Source: Cardinalis cardinalis
Taxonomy: Eukaryota; Chordata; Aves; Passeriformes; Cardinalidae
DNA: 64,000 nt
Reading direction: 5' to 3'
Assembly (NCBI GenBank): GCA_014549065.1
Contig: JACDOX010000024.1
Location: 3,129,806 to 3,193,805, forward strand
In this document: in pieces, positions 41,040 to 50,961 of the stretch
How positions within the stretch are numbered: position 1 is the first letter of the stretch
Layout of the letters: each line of letters begins with the position of its first letter
The notes under the pieces: model-generated
Databases searched by the model: none
Told to the model about the DNA's origin: nothing
Seen by the model: only the letters and a program-made list of their open reading frames with translations
Made by a program: the position numbers and the translations under genes

Positions 41040-42789
41040 GCCAGAATTTTATTTCTGATAATACTTATAGTTTGAGGTAACAATGAAAAAAGACTGTGTG
41101 CTGTGAACAAAGTCAGTGATGTTTGTCTGCAGTCACATTTTTGTTATCAAAGTGAAAAGTAAACTTAGGACTTGGCATGTACACTACCATTCATAACAAT
41201 TTAGGTCATGGCAAACTGGGAAAGCAAGGACTTATGCAAACCTATTCTGTTCAAATTTGTGACTTTTGCAATATATGCCATTAGTATGACAGAAGTCAAG
41301 ACAGATGTAGTTTATATCACTATCATTATTAAGCGTGTGTCTTTGTATGATCCACAGCACAGCTTACTGCAGGAACCAGGAATAATAAACACAAGGGTGG
41401 GGGTCTTTGCATGGAACCTTAGCAATGATGACATGAATTCAGCTTTCCTTGATATAGATAAAAACTGATTTTCCATGCACACACGTTTTATTTACACTGA
41501 CTCATCAACAGTGACTAGTCACCCCTTCCTCTGGCAGCAGTAATTACGAGCGGTTTTTCATCTTCTTTAACAAGCTCTGCTTCGCACGCAAAGTCTCAGT
41601 GACCTCCTCAAGGTGTGAGTCGTTTATCAGGGCCCATTCAGCAGCAGCAGTCTCTTTCCAGTACAGTCCTTGGTATGGCTAAATTCCATTGTCCCTTTTT
41701 CAGCAGTCAAAAATCCATGATAAATTCTGTACAACACTGTAGTTAATATAACAGCAGCACCAGATATTATATTAATTCATTTGCTAAAAGCTGTTTGCAA
41801 TTATCTCTCTATTGACAATATTTTACCAAAAGTAAATCAATGTACATCTCTAAATATCAGAAATGTATACCTTTATAACTACATTATTGTACAAGAATTC
41901 TGACATGCAGGTCATGCTATTGGGCTTGGCTATATACAGAAGAACATGTTACATGGTCAACAATAAATTTAATTTCTTTTCCTAACAAAAAGTAAAACAT
42001 GACGGTCAGGTATTATTCAACAATTTCAAGGATCACTTAAGATTTCAGTCATTATGGTCTTCTAAAACTCTACAGTTTAAGGGTAATTTTTCCTCACCAG
42101 CCCAGAACCTCAAATTTGCCATTGCATTTGTCCTGTTGCATAAACAGAGGTTAGTATTGAATGAAAAAGCCACTAGAGGAGACACAGTTTCAAAATTGTA
42201 ATGAATGCTGGTTGCTGGGAGGAAGATTGATGCAATAGGCAACCGGTCAGTGCTGAAAAGTTGCTCAAAAAACCTTAGGAGTGCACACGAGTTAGTCTAG
42301 ATGATACTAACTGCACTTGAAAAATATGTNTATTTCTATCTATACATGGATATAGTCCATATGAAAAAAAAGAGAAAAGGAGAAAAAAGTGTTCTTAGTT
42401 CAACTGAAAAGAGAGGGGCATTTTAACAGAATCTCTGTGCTTTATGGAGACAGATGGAGAATACAAGGAGACAGGTTGCAAAACAGACAGACAAACAACA
42501 CATAGGACAAAGCACCTCAAAAAACATTGACTGAAGGAATTTTTGATGCCCACTAGCCAGAGGTATAAGGCTGGTCAAACACCCNACTTGAGAACTACTA
42601 CCCTCTTACAATGGTAAAAAAAATGCCCCCAATAATTGTTTCAATTTTACTTGGTACTCAGCTTCTGAAAATGTTGAAGAACCCTGGAGTAGAGAAAATA
42701 CTACAGTACCAAGCAGCACTTGCTAGCTTAAAATTGCAAGTCTGGATGGCGTTTACCTTTCTTGCATGTTTTGTGCCTTCCCCAAGCCA
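41040..42789 (-). other. KCNC2: Probable 3' UTR of the Kv3.2 exon B transcript
   Basis: This stretch directly follows the exon B stop codon. It has no recognisable repeat and no coding frame, and it ends at candidate poly(A) signals. It is assigned as UTR by position only; its true 3' boundary is not visible. An AT-rich segment follows at about 40900-41040. Confidence 0.4.
41487..41492 (-). terminator. Candidate poly(A) signal downstream of last exon B
   Basis: Minus-strand AATAAA lies about 1.3 kb after the exon B stop and is followed closely by a GT-rich run (CGTGTGTGCATGG). Another AATAAA is at 41048-41053. Either could end the exon B 3' UTR. I cannot tell which is used from sequence alone. 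Confidence 0.3.
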
Positions 42790-42851
42790 TTAAGAAAGAG
42801 ATCTGGCTTCTGCTTGCGTGTAACCAGTAATGACAACCTCTTTGCAGTTAT
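42790..42851 (-). CDS. KCNC2: Kv3.2 alternative last exon B (DNCKEVVITGYTQ... tail)
   Basis: The acceptor is gtttgcacacag|AT. With the G carried over from the tail exon the frame reads DNCKEVVITGYTQAEARSLS followed by a TAA stop at 42790-42792. This matches the short alternative C-terminus known for mammalian Kv3.2 isoforms, apart from what I recall as a Thr-to-Ser change at the last residue. Both last exons start in the same phase, so joining 47485 directly to 42851 skips exon A and swaps the C-terminus. The coding part is only 62 bp and is easily missed. I do not assign Kv3.2a/b/c/d letters to the isoforms, because I cannot check the nomenclature. Confidence 0.93.
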
Positions 42852-43297
42852 CTGTGTGCAAACAACCGGAGACATTCAGAACTCTGATACAGCAATCCAG
42901 TACCGAAATAAGTTAATCACAAAATAAAGTTGTTTATAAACAAGTAGATAGTTAAAAAATAAAGGAAAAGGTTAAACACAGAAAAACAATCCCACATGCA
43001 GACCAGTTTATCAGTGCTTTCATTTCAGCAGGATGGTAACAATGTGAGAACACACATCCAGAGCCCTCTGTGGTCTCCACGATCCGCAACACTGCTTGTC
43101 AGGTGATGGAGACAGGATGGTCCATGCAAATGAGCAGACCCTTCAGAGCAGACATCTTCAGAATGGATTAGAGTCACAAGAAATGGAGGTTCAATGGAGT
43201 GACTAATAATTACTTGGAAGCACATTATTTTAAGTAAATCTCCCTGAAAATATGCTTATTTATTGAATATATGGACAACAGCATCCACTAACTGTCC

Positions 43298-43303
43298 TTT
43301 TAT
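43298..43303 (-). terminator. KCNC2: Probable poly(A) signal of Kv3.2 last exon A
   Basis: On the minus strand AATAAA lies about 240 bases after the stop of last exon A. It is followed within 10-30 bases by a GT-rich stretch (GTTAGTGGATGCTGTTGTC), as expected for a cleavage site. A second AATAAA lies at 43259-43264. Use of this site would end the exon A transcript before exon B, explaining the mutually exclusive tails. Longer 3' UTRs remain possible. Confidence 0.5.
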
Positions 43304-43539
43304 TGCCACAGGAAAGTAGGACAGTATAGCAGATAAAAGGAGAAACGCTACCTGAAGTAATCTTTAAAAGCCAAGACAAAAATCTTCAGGTACCCAAGTG
43401 GCTTTTCTTACTACTGACAGTTGTATCATGCAGGAGTTAGACCATATTTGTGGAGCCTATGCTTAATGCTACATTTATTTCCAATATGTGGTAAACAGTA
43501 TTTGATTTTATGCTATGTAGCCGATTGACGCCATCTGGT

Positions 43540-43676
43540 TTACAAGATGGAAGGGATGGGAGACCGAGAGCGCCTTAGAGGACAAGGTGAGCTGTAGGGT
43601 GATGTTACTGGAGACAGTCGCAGAGCATTGCCTGTCAAGCCAGCTATGTTGTTTAGGCTTCGGGATTTTTCATAGC
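43540..43676 (-). CDS. KCNC2: Kv3.2 alternative last exon A (YEKSRS...IPSIL tail)
   Basis: The acceptor is tcatacaag|GC. With the carried-over G the frame reads GYEKSRSLNNIAG, then LTGNALRLSPVTSPYSSP, CPLRRSRSPIPSIL and a TAA stop at 43540-43542. This is the well-known long C-terminus of Kv3.2, rich in Ser-Pro and Arg-Ser. The coding part is 137 bp and the exon continues into 3' UTR toward lower coordinates, with a good AATAAA about 240 bases after the stop. It was not picked up as an independent reading frame because it opens on a splice acceptor and has no start codon. It is used instead of the exon at 42790-42851. The preceding intron is 3808 bp (43677-47484). Confidence 0.95.
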
Positions 43677-46600
43677 CTTGTATGAGAAAATGCACAGACA
43701 TCAGTTGAATTCAGCCAAAAAATAGACAAAGACAAACAGTACAATGTAATGTAATCCAAGGAGCTATCAGGGACTCAGAGGGAATCTGCCTGCAAAAGAA
43801 CTCAGTGCTGAGACACATTACTACCAAAAGATCCTAATAAACAAAATTATTTACAAATTAATGCATCCACTTTTCCAAAAAAAAAAATTAAACAGACCAC
43901 CACACAAGAGGTCTGACCTGCTCTTCCAAATCCCATCTTGCACTTAGTATCACACTGTGGGCTTCAGCAGGGTTGCACAGAGAGCAAGATAAGGGATCCC
44001 ACCATGGTGACTGAGCTATCTGGCTAAGCATAATCAAAAACCCATTATGACAGACTACAGAAACTATCAGAGTTACATAATCTCTGCTACATTCAATTCC
44101 TAATATAGTACAATATTTTCTTTGAAATAAATAAGCCAGAAATCAGATAAATTTTATACAGTATGTGTAAATCAGTTTTGCAGAGGACTGAGTGATAATA
44201 TAAGAAGCTTTATCTTCAAAAATATTAACCCTTAGGCTTTGCTTCTAATTTTGAAGTCTAATAAGACAGCAGAGCTTGACATATTTGTAAATGCCTCCTG
44301 AATAGCAAACTTAAAACACNGAATTTGCGCTTCTTTTCCAGATGATTTGAACAAAATCAACGGTATTAATTCATATAAGCAAGTAGTAAATTATTAATCA
44401 TTAAATGAGGCAACTACATAATGCTTCACAATTTGAAGGGAACATTGCACTTGCAGATATTTCTGTTGATATACACTGTGAGCTCTAGCTACCTACTTTT
44501 TGCTACTGTGGATTGTTTTCACTTTGTAGAGGCTGTGCTGTAAACCAACAAAAAAGCACTGCATCACTATCTTCATATTCAAGTATTTTCAGCAGCTGCT
44601 GAATAACTCCATTTGTTAGGAAACAGATCTGCTCATCGGCCTGAAGATATCAGCAAGGAAATACAACAAAGATTGAGCCAGGCCGTGCTCCTGAAGCACA
44701 TAGGTACATGCTTCAGTGCAAGGATGAGAAGTCTCACTGATTTCAGTGGTACTACTTATTTCCTTGAAGACAAGTATGCATTTAAGCATTTGTCAGGTTA
44801 AAATAGTCAGGTCTAAATTGCTTATAGGGAAATAATGAGACTTTTTTCCCCAGAAACCTTAAAATACCAATGACAGTAAAGCTAAACACCACATGGAATG
44901 TCAGCAAACTTTTCTCTTTTTTTCTTTCTGATTGAAACAGTTACTGGCTCAAATTCCAGGTATCTAGGTAACAGTTAATGGCATCTTCAGGAAAAGTTGT
45001 ATTTTAGGCTCTCCCCTTACGACAATTAACATATTTCTTACCCTGAAATCTGCACACTGTAAAACTATACTTAAAGCAAATGTATAACCTCATGTCTGCT
45101 AAAACATTGTGCAATGTTCCCTCCAGATGGCAAGGGCAGGCTAGGCTGTGATATGACACAGAACTCTGATACATTTCTGAAACAGCCTCCAGTTTCTGAG
45201 TTTCTATCAGTATTTACACAGACTAGAAAGAATTATGTTTGAAAAGGGAATTAAGAGAAGCACAATGCTAGTGTATATATTTAAACTCCCTGTAAACATA
45301 AAGCTTATTAAAAAATCAAAATAATCAGGTAGTTTTTTCACATAAAAACTAGGAAAGTAGTTTTTAAGATTATTTTCTTGCTTCTCTTCTAATGATAAAA
45401 GGAGAGAACTGAGAGAGGATGATGGTAACAATTATAAATAAAGTAGAAACTCCTAAAAAATGAAAACCAGATACACAAGATGAATAGTGAGAGATGCTTG
45501 ATCCAAAATCAGTACTTTTCAGGTATTTTAGTGGATCAGGTCTGAATCAGTATCATCTTGGAGATGGAGATGCAAGAAGCTCAGAATAAATATAATTGAA
45601 CAACCAAGAATCAACCAAACAAGAATGTACCAAAAGAAGGAAAGAAGGAAAGGGTAAAAATAAAATGTGAAAGTAGTAGACTTGATGTGTGAATGACATT
45701 CAAGCATTCAAACCCATTTGTATATTATTTGAAAATATTTTCTGTTTATGGGCTAGCTTCTCTACTTTGTATAAAATACACTCCAAAGCCAGTGACTAAA
45801 ACATTTCAGCCTCAACTAAGATTATCATCAGAGCCAGGCAAAGAGCACATTTCTCATCAAAAAACTACCCATTCTGAACTCAAGCCCCAGTTTTCTAGTA
45901 AAAACTACAAAACCTACAAAAAAGACCAAAAAAAATTTATTTTAAATCTAGATTTACAAATCAAAATGTTCCAGGATAAAATAGGTTTTACTGTTATATA
46001 AATACGTCTTTAGTAGCTGATGGGTAACTTTTATTATTTCTGATTTGCTCTAAACATGGTTACCACCATAACTTGCTGAGTGAAGTCAAAAAGCTGATCA
46101 TGCAAGATGCCATGGTACTCTACCTTATCCAGGTGTTCTTGACCTCCTCAAAGACTCTTAGCATTAGAGATACTTTAAATAATCCTAGTTGTTGAGAAGA
46201 CAGTGAAATATATGCTCAGTGAAAAATGTAGTAAATTNGTGCAAAAACATGCTTGCAATGATTTTTCATTTAAGCTAAATATTATATACAGGAGTACGTA
46301 AAATGCCTGAGCATTGAGTCACACTCTGCAAATGCCATACACATGGAACTGGGTTGCATATCTGCCTTCACAGGTTTAAACTATTGAGCTTATGTTTTGA
46401 AGTGCAAAAAGAGTACTGGCAGAACAACCCAAGAGAATTCCTTTAGATATATGGCTGGCTGGGACAGCTATGTTTGCTATACACCAAGCAAGTTTGGGAA
46501 AAAAAAAAGCCAGAAAAACCTTGGGCAAAAATGTTTGTCCAGGGCCACATGGCTACTTCAGATGAACTCTGAGGTGAACAACTACACTACAGTACTCAGG

Positions 46601-47484
46601 AATGCAAGATCTGTCTGAATGATCCAAGATCAGAGGAATACAATTTGNCACGAAACAAAAGCAGTTCCTATCTAAGGAAGTGGGAAGATTACCACTGGCA
46701 TGCTGATCTTAGGGCTCTATCCTGATGTTAGGTTTGCAGCCACAGCCAGGTGTGGCCTGCTAGGCTAGAAACATTCATTCACGTGAGAGATACAAGCACA
46801 AAACAGTTTGGCAAACTCCACCTGGGCACTCCCATCCTACTGAGCAACAAGTAATCAGATTTGAAGAGGCTAAATAACTAGAAAGGCATTTTTAACACCT
46901 TGAAAGGTTAAGGATTGTTTTACCACATAGCTGAATTATGGCTGGGGTAGACAGTAATATTTTAGTATCAGTGGTTGGTATTGCCAAGGGGAAAAAATAG
47001 TTTTTGGCATTATCAGCTCAAAATTTTGTTTGAAAGAAATCTAACTAGCATCTCAGGATATGCTTTTGTGTTCAGAAATGTTGCTTACTTCTGACATGTC
47101 AACTTTTAAAGTGTACTCAGCTGTAAATTTTATGAAGAGCAGACTAAAGTTATAATATGAGTAATTTGTCTTTTAGAATGACAAGTTATATTGAGTGATG
47201 AGTAGTTGAATGAGCAAGGTCTGAATTGCAGGCTTTTTCACTAGAGATTACGGGCAAATGAAGACACAAATGAAATGAGTGTCCAACATCAAGCACATTT
47301 TTTGAAGACTAAAGGGGATGAGTGTTTCTAAAAGGAAAAGAATGGCTAGAAGTAAAGAAAAAAAGGTACATTGTGAGTACAGTCTTTCCTCTTAGAGCAT
47401 TGTGCACATCATTTTACTCTAAGATTGTTTTTCACAAGCACATTGCTGAGTAAGCTTTTATGATCTAATGAAAGAAGTCCATAC
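43677..47484 (-). other. KCNC2: KCNC2 intron between tail exon and last exon A
   Basis: The intron is bounded by a GTATGG donor and a tcatacaag acceptor and is 3808 bp long. Open frames inside are short and match nothing I know. I see no recognisable repeat. For the exon B isoform the intron runs on to 42852. Confidence 0.9.
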
Positions 47485-47652
47485 CTTTCCTGATCCCTCC
47501 ATCAGTAGCACACGTGTAATCACCTGTTGTCAGTAGGAAACATGTTCCCCCTCTTCTGTTTTTGTCTCTTGTACTAGAACGTCTGATGGGAGGGAGCCTT
47601 TCACCAGGTGAGAGTGGCTGCTCACTTCCTGCACTGTCTTCACCTGATAACA
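47485..47652 (-). CDS. KCNC2: Kv3.2 C-terminal tail exon, shared by both isoforms
   Basis: This 168-bp exon begins at acceptor ttaaccag|TG and ends at donor AAAG|GTATGG. Joined to the last base of the core exon it reads VLSGEDSAGSEQPLSP, then ERLPPIRRSSTRDKNRRG, TCFLLTTGDYTCATDGG and IRK, closely matching the cytoplasmic tail of mammalian Kv3.2. It leaves in phase 1, so the next exon supplies the last two bases of a Gly or Asp codon. The RRSS and RRG segments are basic and could be kinase sites, but that is inference from composition. The intron separating it from the core exon is 2378 bp (47653-50030). Small differences from mammals (an extra Pro near ERLPP, Gly for Glu after RRG) look like ordinary divergence. 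Confidence 0.96.
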
Positions 47653-50030
47653 CTGGTTAAAGCACCATGCCCATTTACAGACAATAATGAATGAGGAAAT
47701 GAGACATCACAAAGAGCTTACGCTGAATGCCAGATATTCCCATCACTCAAAAAGTAGATATAAAGTAAATCATTAGAAGAAAACAAGATTGCAATTCATC
47801 ATTAATCAGTACAAAGTGGCAAAATATACATGTTTTGTTCAAGAATAAATGATCTCTTGACTTTCCTGCTCTTCTAAAATTTGAATAAAATTAGATTAAA
47901 CTAACAGGAACTAAGAAATAATCAAACCAAGGCTCAGTTATTCACCTACTCTGGACTGTAACTTGTCAGANTATAGTCAGCCTTGGATATTTCAAACACG
48001 TATTTACTATTTTGGCTATTATTTTTGCCAAACAAGATGTCATGTTAGGCATTTTTGTTTAGAATTTTTAGTTTAATATTTTAAAGACAAGTCCTAACCC
48101 AGAAGGACTATATTTTCAATATTTGGCACTATACGCTGTTTATTAACACACTTAGCTTTCATTTCCATATTTATTACACTTGCACTGCTTGTCATCATAA
48201 GTACCCAACATTAAATGCTGTCTTGGTCTCTGTACTTTATTTTGTCAAACGGCAAAACTTGTACCTCTCCTGCTTTGTCACTCCCAAAGGACTCTCTTTT
48301 AAAATTATCTACCGTTTCAAATTCAGGCCACACTTCAGGACAAAAAATCTCTTCTCAGTACAGCACATAACTTCAGCTTTACCTTTGCATGTAAACCTGC
48401 ACATGGTTTTTTTCTGAACTGGGAATGCAAAGGGCAGAATTCAGCCTTGAAGTTTTGCACATAATTCATAGTGACTCTAATAACATTCTCTACCAGAATT
48501 AAAGCTACAGTGAGTGATGTGAGTGGTGGCACTACTGAAAAGGAAGATAACACTTTAAAATGGCTCCTTCTTGCATGTCTGCTTTCTCTCTAACTTCAAG
48601 GATTATAACCCCTTGTAAATAAAGCTGTAGACACAAAAAAAAGTGTCTCTTAATGAGAGACACAGTGATCACACTGAGCCATCTCCATTCAGAATACCTT
48701 CGGTAGGACCTGATGGCATGAAAAAGCTGTTATCATTCACAATTTAAANATGCTACCTCAAAGGGTATCAGTCAAAGCACTGAAAAATTAACCATATTTT
48801 ACTGTAAGTCTTAGTCTTTTCAAGTGTTTCCATCCTTTAAATACATTTAGGATGTTCAAAAAATTTGTGAACAGTAACTCAGAGAGTGAAACTGAGCTTC
48901 TTTGAACAGAAACGCTCTTCAGTAACAGAGCNACAGACCGAAGAAGGATATTGTTCAGAGACGGATTTTCCAGACTCTTCTTTTTAAAATCTATATTTCA
49001 ATTACTGAATTACACCAGTCATGAATGGTTTTGCTCTTATTATGCTTTAGCAGCTTTACAGCTAGAGTCCCATGACTGGTATGTGAGCTTTTAAACAGAT
49101 TGTATTTGGCTTAAGAATAAATACACTTAAGAAACAAAAAAATTATTCTTGCTGCTGAACTATTTAATTATACTGAGAGGTAAAATTTACTTTTTAATTG
49201 CAACATATTTTGAACATGGAGCAGTGGCTTGTAGGGACTGAGGCTGTCATTTGATAGGCAATTTCACTGAGTAAAGCAAAAAATNCTCCTTATTCATCAT
49301 TTGAAAATCTAACACATAAGGTAATAGAAATCACAAAAATCAACTGTAATAGCGATGATGGTGCTAAGGGCTGTCATTTTCTTTTTTCTTGACAAGATCT
49401 ACATCAGCTATGCTAGTATAATTTAATGAATAGTAATATCATGCAATGCCTCATCTAACACAGATGAAGGAGATTCTTTTAGCAAGGGAAGCAGAATGCC
49501 AAATGGAAGGAAAACTAGAAAGAAAATTTCTTCCTATTTCCTTTGAGTGCTGGGCTTTGGATGTAAAGCACCTGCTCCTTTTAAATGACTGCTTCTTTGT
49601 AGGATCTTGCTTAACAGGCCACGATGTGGCACAGGCAAAGCTGACACAAGAGACAGACACTGAGGCAAAACACCATGGAGTCCAACAGGGTGGGACACGG
49701 TGGCTGCTCAAATAGTCACAGTCATGCAGAAAAACAAGAAACATCCATACAACGCAACAAACAACAGGCAAAAGAAAAGGTTGATATCATCAGCAGGAAA
49801 GCATTCTCAACAGAGCAAGCAAAACTGTATAGACCAGCTACATAGAGGTTTGGGAACATCACTATACCTATTTTTGTCCTCTATGAGACTGACACACGCA
49901 AATGTTGGAGGGGAGAAGGGTGGGAGCTACATCTTCTCCTGGCAGAAAGACTGGCTGCTTTCTGACCCCTACCAAACATACTGGTCTATAAAGTGTTTTC
50001 AGAGGACATGCATTTCCAGTGGGNTCCTAC
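47653..50030 (-). other. KCNC2: KCNC2 intron between core exon and tail exon
   Basis: The intron is 2378 bp with donor GTAGGA and acceptor ttaaccag. It contains a short hairpin at 48643-48663. Plus-strand open frames at 49446-49715 and 49700-50146 overlap the intron, and the latter runs into the core exon. Neither resembles a known protein. Confidence 0.92.
48643..48663. repeat. 8-bp hairpin in a KCNC2 intron
   Basis: GTGTCTCT and AGAGACAC flank the 5-nt loop TAATG. It is located in the 2378-bp intron between core and tail exons, about 1 kb upstream of the tail exon. Confidence 0.75.
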
Positions 50031-50961
50031 CTGATGATCTGTTGTGTTCCATCAGCTGGTTGTCCTTGCCCAGGCAGATGTCACCCTGCGTGCTATTGCA
50101 GGCCATGTTCAAGTCTGTCTTGCAGAAGGTGGGTGAGCTGGCTTGAGGAGCAGGAGGAATGTGCTTCTTTCGCTTCCTTGGCAGTTTCTGCTTTGCCATG
50201 GCCAGGGAGTAGTACATCCCAAAATTGTTAACTATCACAGGCACGGGCATGGCTATGGTGAGCACTCCCGCCAGGGCACACAGGGCTCCCACCAGCATGC
50301 CTGACCAAGTCCGTGGATACATATCCCCATATCCCAGGGTGGTCATGGTGACTACAGCCCACCAGAAGCCGATGGGGATGTTTTTGAACTGTGTGTGNTC
50401 ACTCGCTGACGGGTCATTAGGCTGGGCTCCCACCCGCTCCGCGTAGTAGATCATAGTGGCAAATATCAAAACACCAAGTGCCAGGAATATTATCAGCAGC
50501 AGAAATTCATTGGTGCTGGCTCGCAGAGTGTGGCCCAGCACCCTGAGGCCCACAAAATGCCGGGTGAGCTTGAAAATCCGGAGGATCCTGACGAATCTGA
50601 CCACCCTGAGGAAACCAAGCACGTCCTTAGCAGCTTTGGAGGAGAGCCCACTCAGGCCCACTTCGAGGTAAAAGGGCAGGATGGCCACAAAGTCAATGAT
50701 ATTCAAGAGGTTTTTGATGAATTCAAGTTTGTTGGGAGAAAAAATAACNCGTACTAAAAATTCAAATGTAAACCATACCACGCAGACTCCTTCCACGTAT
50801 GTCAGTGCAGGATCTGTCTCAATCTCATACTGTAACACAGCTTCTGTCCCGTTGATGACCTGCTCAGTTTTGTTTATAATAGTGTTGAAAGCCTCGTGTG
50901 TTTCCAGGCAGAAGGTTGTGATTGAAACTAAGATGAAGAATAAAGAGGCAAAAGCGATGAA
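50031..50961 (-). CDS. KCNC2: Kv3.2 voltage-gated K+ channel, core exon (S1 to proximal C-terminus)
   Basis: This exon encodes 310 residues plus one base of the channel core. It reads S1 (residues about 1-20, starting FIAFASLFF), two extracellular N-glycosylation sequons (NKT at 30, NGT at 37), S2 (51-73), S3 (84-103), and S4 (about 119-146, with R/K every third residue). It continues with S5 (152-176), the pore with filter TTLGYGD (207-213), S6 with the PVP gate motif (239-241), then a basic stretch KQKLPRKRKKH and the tail to HNRSS. The tail APQASSPTFCKTDLNMACNS is diagnostic of Kv3.2 within the Kv3 family. The acceptor is tttgtgtttcag|TTC (AG at 50962-50963 on the minus strand) and the donor is CAG|GTAGGA, so the exon is entered in phase 0 and left after one codon base. 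Two codons contain n: the first is CGN and is Arg whatever the base, and the second is GAN (Asp or Glu; Glu in the family). Residue 217, just after the filter, is Arg where I recall Gln in mammals. Kv3 channels give neurons fast repolarization and high-frequency firing. The T1 domain and start codon lie outside the window. Confidence 0.98.

Noticed and set aside
1..42700. Exons of expected neighbours (TRHDE, ATXN7L3B)
   Set aside because: No reading frame resembled either protein, and the interval reads as a gene desert.
49446..50146. Plus-strand open frames of 89 and 148 codons
   Set aside because: They lie in a KCNC2 intron and partly antisense to the core exon, with no domain and no splice context.
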